NCBI GenBank assembly: GCA_009733575.1
Contig: ML769417.1
Location: forward strand, 124,001-188,000
Source: Gymnopus androsaceus JB14
Taxonomy: Eukaryota; Basidiomycota; Agaricomycetes; Agaricales; Omphalotaceae
Length of the DNA: 64,000 nucleotides
Direction: 5' to 3'
The position numbers and the translations under genes are program-made. The notes below the pieces were generated by a model, which was given only the letters and a program-made list of their open reading frames with translations, did no database searches and was not told the DNA's origin. The number at the start of each line of letters is the position of its first letter. The first letter of the stretch is position 1. Shown here piece by piece: positions 58,826-64,000 of the stretch.

Positions 58826-60806
58826 TCAAGTGAGAAGAACGCTGAATAACGGACTACTCAAGGTGCTTCGAAAAAATTCATAAATTTCTTGAGCATTTGG
58901 ACGAGCTGCAGCTTCTTGTGTCCAGCATCGGGTTGTAAGATCCCAGATGGCATCCGAGCACCAAACATTCTGAGGACGAGCCGGTCGTTCGCCCATGATT
59001 AAACTATAAATTACCGCAGGGTCTGTCTTCTTATCATGGAATGGTAACCGCAATGTTAGGATCTGAGTATTTTTCTAGTATTAGTATTTGTAGGTCTTCA
59101 TGACTTGGAAAGGAAAATGTTACTTCGAGAACAGTGCATCCAAAAGCATAGACATCTCTCGAAGTGTTATTCGGGGCTTGCCCGGCTGACATACTGGAAA
59201 TTATGAGCTCTGGTGCCATCCAACGGGTTGTGCCTTTTGTCGTGGCACTTGTTGTAACATTGGACAACGTTCGAGAATCAGAAATGATTAGAGTCAATCC
59301 GAAATCTGCAAGACAGCAATGAAGGTCATCGGTGACAAGAATGTTTGCCTGCAATAGTATATTAGCAACAGTCAAAGCCTTGTAGATCTGGAACATACAC
59401 CCCGAATATCTCCATGTAAAATTGGTGGATCTCTTGAATGTAGATAACACAGGCCTGCTGCAACCTCGGACAACTAGATCGGATATCTGTGAGATAACAT
59501 TCCCTCCGCCAGAAGCTTCTACTATAATGCGCACGTACCACAGTATGTCGATTGTGATTTGGATTGTTTTTGAGATACGTGATTATGTCCTTATTCTCCA
59601 TCCAAGGGGAAATAAGACAAAATGAAGGCGAGAACAGCTCCGCATTGACACCCAGTAATGGAAGAATATTTGGATGCTTGAGCTGCCTCCATATGAGAGC
59701 TTCCTTGCAAAATTCCTAGTTACGCTGTCACAAGGTACTGGAAGCGTCGCAAGTGACTTAAACGCTCACCTTGCGAATCTTGTCACGAGTTTTTTCATGC
59801 TGTTCCATGTGAAGTCGAAGAACCTTGAGACAGACGCTTCGTTTTCCCATAGTTCCGCGGTAGATGTCCTTTCATACCAGTTAGTCGAGAAATCTATGCA
59901 TTTCTATAGTAATGTTCGCTACTCACAGCAAATCCGCCACCTCCAACTGCACACCGTCCATCTTGTTCGACATTGTGAATAACCAACGAGGTTGGAAGAA
60001 TCTTATAAGTCACTGATAATTGGCGAAGGGTCCGCAAGCATTTTTTATAGTACACTCCTGGAGGACCAAAAACAGCGTGGCGGTTATTGTATTCGTTGCA
60101 TACTATGGCATCCAACTCCTGTACAACCTAAAGTGAATCTTCTCGATTGAATATAGCTACAATAGAACTTACAGCCTGTAGATACTCCATAACTTCTTCC
60201 ACCAATGTTTCCTGACTTAGCCCATTCGGATTCTCTTCAGCCAACCTGAGAATTTCCTGCTGGAGATCCGCAACATTTTCAAATGACAAGAGGTGCATGG
60301 GTAGGCCTAATGTGGAATATGTAAAACTTTCGTTGCATGGAAGAAAAAATGTCTGGACCTTTGGGCAACCCACCGTCCGTACCTTGTGATGAGTTCTCTA
60401 AAATGAAGTTGAGTGGTGAATGTATGAAGTTTGATGACTTTACCTATTATCGACGTTCCAGTAGTTGTAGAGGTATTAGAAAAGGTAGTATTCATCTTTC
60501 GGAACTTCTGGAAGAAAGTGGTCAACTGATTCTTCAGGCCACCACCTCCGAGGCGATCGTTCTGGTTCTCAGTCGTTATAGAGTTTGGACCATTGGGGGA
60601 TGACTCAAAGAAGTCGGATTCCTGCATTTAGGCTTTGAAGATAGATTGTCTGGAACAGAAGGTTGTAACTCACCAGTATAGAAATTTCCAAGAACTCGTC
60701 AGACTGCTGTACTTAATTAGCTTAAGAATAGATACTTTCCCGAAGCCCAGTGTAAGCTCACCCGTGGAGAAAGGCTGAAAAGACCTGTTCCCGTTCCTAC
60801 GCTCAT
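58826..60806 (-). CDS. tyrosine-kinase-like protein kinase, copy 3
   Basis: First exon 60806-60762 (MSVGTGTGLFSLSPR). Then SSPNGPNSITTENQNDR, FFQKFRKMNTTFSNTS, STLGLPMHLLSFENVADLQQ, QETLVEEVMEYLQA, RHAVFGPPGVYYKKCLRTLR, CAVGGGGFA, VCLKVLRLHMEQHEK, NILPLLGVNAE, GLYYLHS-type, ILVTDDLHCCLADFGLTL, KGTTRWMAPELI, RDVYAFGCTVLE, LPFHDKKTDPAVIYSLIM. Stop TGA at 58828. It shares its 5-prime flank with the other two kinases and lies between the two GPALPP1-like copies. Confidence 0.72.
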
Positions 60807-61188
60807 TTTTCAATGTGCGGGTTTCCGAATTATATCTTGCTCGACGTCGCGGTGATGGGACAGCTGGTAGAAAACCAAGGCTCTGTAGACATCAGCGAGA
60901 GACGAAGCTGACAATGGTGAGGTTACAGTACCTGAAGTGGATGTTAAATCTCGGTCAGCAGTTGAGCAACCGAGAGGTATTCGGAGGGATCCGTTGAGTC
61001 TTCTAGGGGTAAGCTGTATCTGTCGCTACCGATCCTACCTTCTCGTGAGACTCATTCAAAGTGTTGATAACGCGGTAAACTGTCGAGTGTTTATATGTAC
61101 CAAAAAGGTGCGTCTATATGGTATCGGATCCAATTGGAATAGATCCTGCCCTCAGTCTAAGTCAGTCATTCAATGCATCTTACGATAT

Positions 61189-61350
61189 GTGGCCTGGCAT
61201 GTAGAAACTTGGGGAGTATAGGTGGCAAATAAACGTCCTTGGACGGGTCTGGTTCAAACACGCGACTGCAAGGCTTCAAACACGCGACTGTAAGGCTTCC
61301 AATAGTGAATTGCAATCTCGCGGTAGAGATTGCCACCGAGTTACGCCGAC
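61189..61350 (-). repeat. tRNA-like element with internal tandem duplication
   Basis: Matches 56030-56185, including the block CTGGCATGTAG..ACTTGGGGAGT. A 22-bp unit (TTCAAACACGCGACTG[C/T]AAGGC) is doubled at 61254-61297, so the T-arm region occurs twice. The element sits just beyond the 3-prime end of the intact GPALPP1-like gene. Confidence 0.5.
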
Positions 61351-61590
61351 TTACAGATGATGGAACCTAGCGCGCATTGAGTTGAGCAATTAGCACTTTT
61401 TGAAACAAGCATCGTGTCGATTGCCGGAAAGATCCTCGACATTGTTGAATGACACATTCCCTCGTAGATCAGAGCGCCAAAGCTCAGAGCTGGGATACGA
61501 ACCTAGAGCAGAAAGCTAATGTCATTGACAATCCAAGGCCTTATACTACCAGTACCTCGTAGACTCGCACATCCAAGGGTTCGCTTCGCA

Positions 61591-62546
61591 TCACAAAAAC
61601 CCACCTCCGCTCCCACTTCCAAACCTATCCCCAAGACTCCTCGCTTCCCTAATCATATTATTCCTCTTTGAATCATCCATCAGCCTTCCCGAAAGAGCCA
61701 TATCCCTTCCATGATCCCATATACCCAGATCCTCCCCATCTTCTTTCGCAGCACCCTTCTCCTTCGCAATATGCACATCGACCAACGCAGCACCTCTCAC
61801 TTTCCTCGTATGTTCCTGTACGCCTTTCCTCGTATCTTCATCGACGAGTTTCCGTCTCTTCGTTTCCGTATCGTCTTCTAGATCTGCAGCAACGCGAGTA
61901 GCAGGTCGTTTTTTACCCATGACTTCGTCTGCGAGACGTTGTTGCCGTTCGGCGGGTGTTTCGGTCCATAGATTGCCTGCAGAGGAAGACGACTTGGAAT
62001 TGGAAGAAGAGGCGGGAGTTGAACGAGCGAATTGACGTGGTTTGGTGAGTTTTGTCGGGTCGAGGTCTAGAATAGAGTAGATTAGATGTATGCATGAAAA
62101 GTTTCGGTAGCAGAAAGACACTCACTCGCTAATAAATCACCTTTACTAGGCGGAACCAACATCCATTCTTCTCTCTTTGGTCCCTTCTTCTTTTCCTCTT
62201 CTTCCTGAATTCGCAAATCATTCCTTCGTTCTTCCCGTGCGATGAACTCTGCTACTGGGTCCAGAGTGGGAAGAGAGACATTTGAAGGCAGGGGTTTCGG
62301 ACCAATGTCCGAGTCAGAGTCGAGATCATAATCATGGTCGTATGAGGGTCTGGAAGGGTTATATGATGAAGAAGGCTTAGCAGGTTGATTCGGAGGCGCC
62401 TTTGAAGTCGATGCGGAAGGGTTTCGCGATTGAATCAAGTCAGGCGGTAGTTCAGGAGTATAGTCATCCACATCAGAGTCATCTTCTTCAGTGCGTTGGG
62501 AAAGGTGTTGGAGATGCGGTGGAAGTTCAGGACCTATCGCGCTCAT
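61591..62546 (-). CDS. GPALPP motifs / DUF3752 protein
   Basis: Two exons (62546-62126, 62066-61591) join in frame to 298 residues. It opens MSAIGPELPPHL, the family's GPALPP-type motif, with a second one at GPKPLPSN. An acidic stretch (DDSDVDDY), LDPVAEFIAREERRNDLR, a KKKGPKREEWMLVPP block, LTKPRQFAR, TPAERQQRLADEV and the C-terminal DUF3752 end (LGIWDHGRDMALSGRLMDDS, SLGDRFGSGSGGGF) follow. The family is a conserved eukaryotic, probably nuclear protein of poorly defined role. Intact; its damaged relative is at 56.4-57.3 kb. Confidence 0.85.
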
Positions 62547-62791
62547 CGTTGAAAAGAAGAGAAGGTACAACTGATTTAGCGCTCGAGGCGTGCACAGGCG
62601 CCTGACACACTGGAAATTCCTACGAGTTCCAAAATATCGACCCGACAAGGCCATCCGGAGTTAGCGACAGTACAGAATATATCTTAAATATCTATACATA
62701 AAGAATGCAGTTCCTCCACAGGTAAGTAGTAGTAGTGTGTATGTATGTATGGATATGCAAAGCAAAACGAGCACGAAAACACAGTCCCAAA

Positions 62792-64000
62792 TCAAACATC
62801 AAACATTACATCCACCGGCTTAAACGCCGTATTCCCTGGCCATACTCTAACCGGCACCTCACACTCGACTGTCTCAAGCGCAACTTCCTTCCACTTGTCT
62901 TCCTTCCCTCCACAAAAATTGACCCCAGTCCCAACACCTCCAGCATGATTGGGTTTGATTCCGTCGTAGTCGTCCCTTTCTACGCCAAATCCATGAGTCC
63001 GGTCTTCATCCCCATCGTCGTCTTTGTTGTAAGAAGAATAGTCATCGGAAAGATCGTCCCCATCGTGATATCCACCTTCCGCCGAACCAAGGAACGATGC
63101 AGCGATGAAGGATGCCCAGGATTTGACGACGCCTGGGGAGGATACGTTTTCCGACAACGAGGTGTTAGTGCCGCCATCGGACACCGGTACTGGCTTCTCA
63201 CACGGACCAGCCCTTGCCGGTGCCTTCCACGCTGAGCCCCATTCTCCCCTCGGTCCATCCCTTACTAAACTTTTAAATCTCACACCTTCAGTACCCACAT
63301 CCGAAGCTTCCTTGGCGACTGCGACGAGCAGACACAGCCGGACCTTCCATTCTAGACCGCCGACTGCCGAGCTAGCTTTTGCTGCAGAGGAATCAGAGGC
63401 ATTGAGATGGTCGAAGCTGGTGGATAAGACCGAGACCATCTCCTACTCTAATCTGAAATCCCTGGGCTCGCATCAGAGGGTATATCCAGACTAAAAGTCG
63501 TCCTCAACGTCTCCAACACAAAGCTGGAATGATGCTCTGCATGGGATCGTTTGAGCTGTCGAGTAGCGGTGGGGTTATTGGGTGTGGTGGAGATCGGAGG
63601 TGGGAGAGATTCATACGTTTCGAGGTGGGCGGAGAGCTATTGGGGGATGAAAAATGAAACAAGGCAAAAAAAAAAAAAAGTGTTATGAGATTTTGACAAT
63701 AAATGAGATAGTACGACACCAACCTGCACAACTCTCGCCCTCCCTCTCCTCTCATTAAGCTCAACCACACCTTGAATAGTCTCCCCAAGTCGAAACGCAG
63801 ACTTGATAAAAGTCAACACTGCGACTTTGACACCGTCTTTGTTGACGTCGTATGAGACTAGATAAATGGATCCATAAGCATTGCAACCCGAGTGAAGTTG
63901 AGCTACTGACCTTTCTTTGGATTCCGTGTCAAAATCTCCACGGCCTCACCACACCCTCCGACAGGTATAGGATCCTCGCTCTCTTCCCTTTGTCTCGCTG
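62792..64000 (-). CDS. Rgp1-like subunit of the Ric1-Rgp1 exchange factor (5-prime end outside the window)
   Basis: Exons in view: 64000-63911 (partial; EDPIPVGGCGEAVEILTRNP), 63857-63724 (SYDVNKDGVKVAVLTFIKSA, FRLGETIQGVVEL) and 63636-62792 (LSAHLETYESLPPPI, FSLDIPSDASPG, GGLEWKVRLCLLVAVAKEAS, ECEVPVRVWPGNTAFKPVDV). The arrestin-like Rgp1 domain is clear. In yeast and man Rgp1 binds Ric1 and activates Ypt6/Rab6 at the Golgi in retrograde traffic. Fungal copies carry a long acidic insert, seen here as DLSDDYSSYNKDDDGDEDR. Two one-base shifts, each an extra base, are needed near 63455-63468 to connect ASPGF to the GGLEW frame. A 14-base A run (63666-63679) lies in the intron. Confidence 0.82.

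Overview
The window looks like nuclear DNA of a mushroom-forming basidiomycete (Agaricomycetes). Introns are mostly 48-75 bp with GT..AG ends, genes are dense with exons, and the recognisable families fit a fungus: an iron-responsive GATA factor, a Zn2Cys6 regulator, a TOK-type potassium channel, GH71 and GH30 wall glucanases, a secreted double-psi beta-barrel protein, Tea1-like kelch proteins, tyrosine-kinase-like kinases, GPALPP1/DUF3752 and Rgp1. The species cannot be named from sequence alone.

Left part (1-24.4 kb) is ordinary single-copy gene space. A two-finger GATA factor of the Sre/Urbs1/Fep1 type (1.9-5.2 kb) and a Zn2Cys6 factor (7.5-9.8 kb) are on the plus strand. A decayed GH71 alpha-1,3-glucanase (11.1-12.9 kb) is on the minus strand, and a TOK potassium channel (14.5-16.7 kb) on the plus strand. 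A run of secreted-protein genes on the minus strand follows: GH30 beta-glucanase (17.1-19.4), small DPBB protein (21.2-21.9), an unrecognised multi-exon gene (22.4-23.9) and an 89-residue cysteine-containing secreted protein (24.0-24.4). Several of these conserved genes are interrupted by single extra bases. Either the underlying sequence carries insertion-type errors or the genes are decaying.

Right part (24.8-61 kb) is a recently expanded, repeat-rich cluster. It is built from four components: (i) a plus-strand family I call phi, not recognised, with two intact five-exon members and several broken ones; (ii) minus-strand kelch beta-propeller genes, one of them a double-kelch gene, lying tail-to-tail with phi genes; (iii) three minus-strand TKL kinase genes, each with a kelch reading frame directly downstream; (iv) repeated intergenic blocks, namely a hairpin-rich repeat (R1), a promoter-like box and a shared 5-prime leader. 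A Helitron helicase relic, a GC-rich hairpin and a TIR/MITE element of about 370 bp are scattered through it. A PPxY-bearing membrane protein lies at 54.2-55.1 kb.

Right end (56-64 kb): an intact GPALPP1-like gene (61.6-62.5) and a chimeric broken copy (56.4-57.8) flank the third kinase/kelch unit. The window ends inside an Rgp1 gene, a subunit of the Ric1-Rgp1 exchange factor for Ypt6/Rab6.
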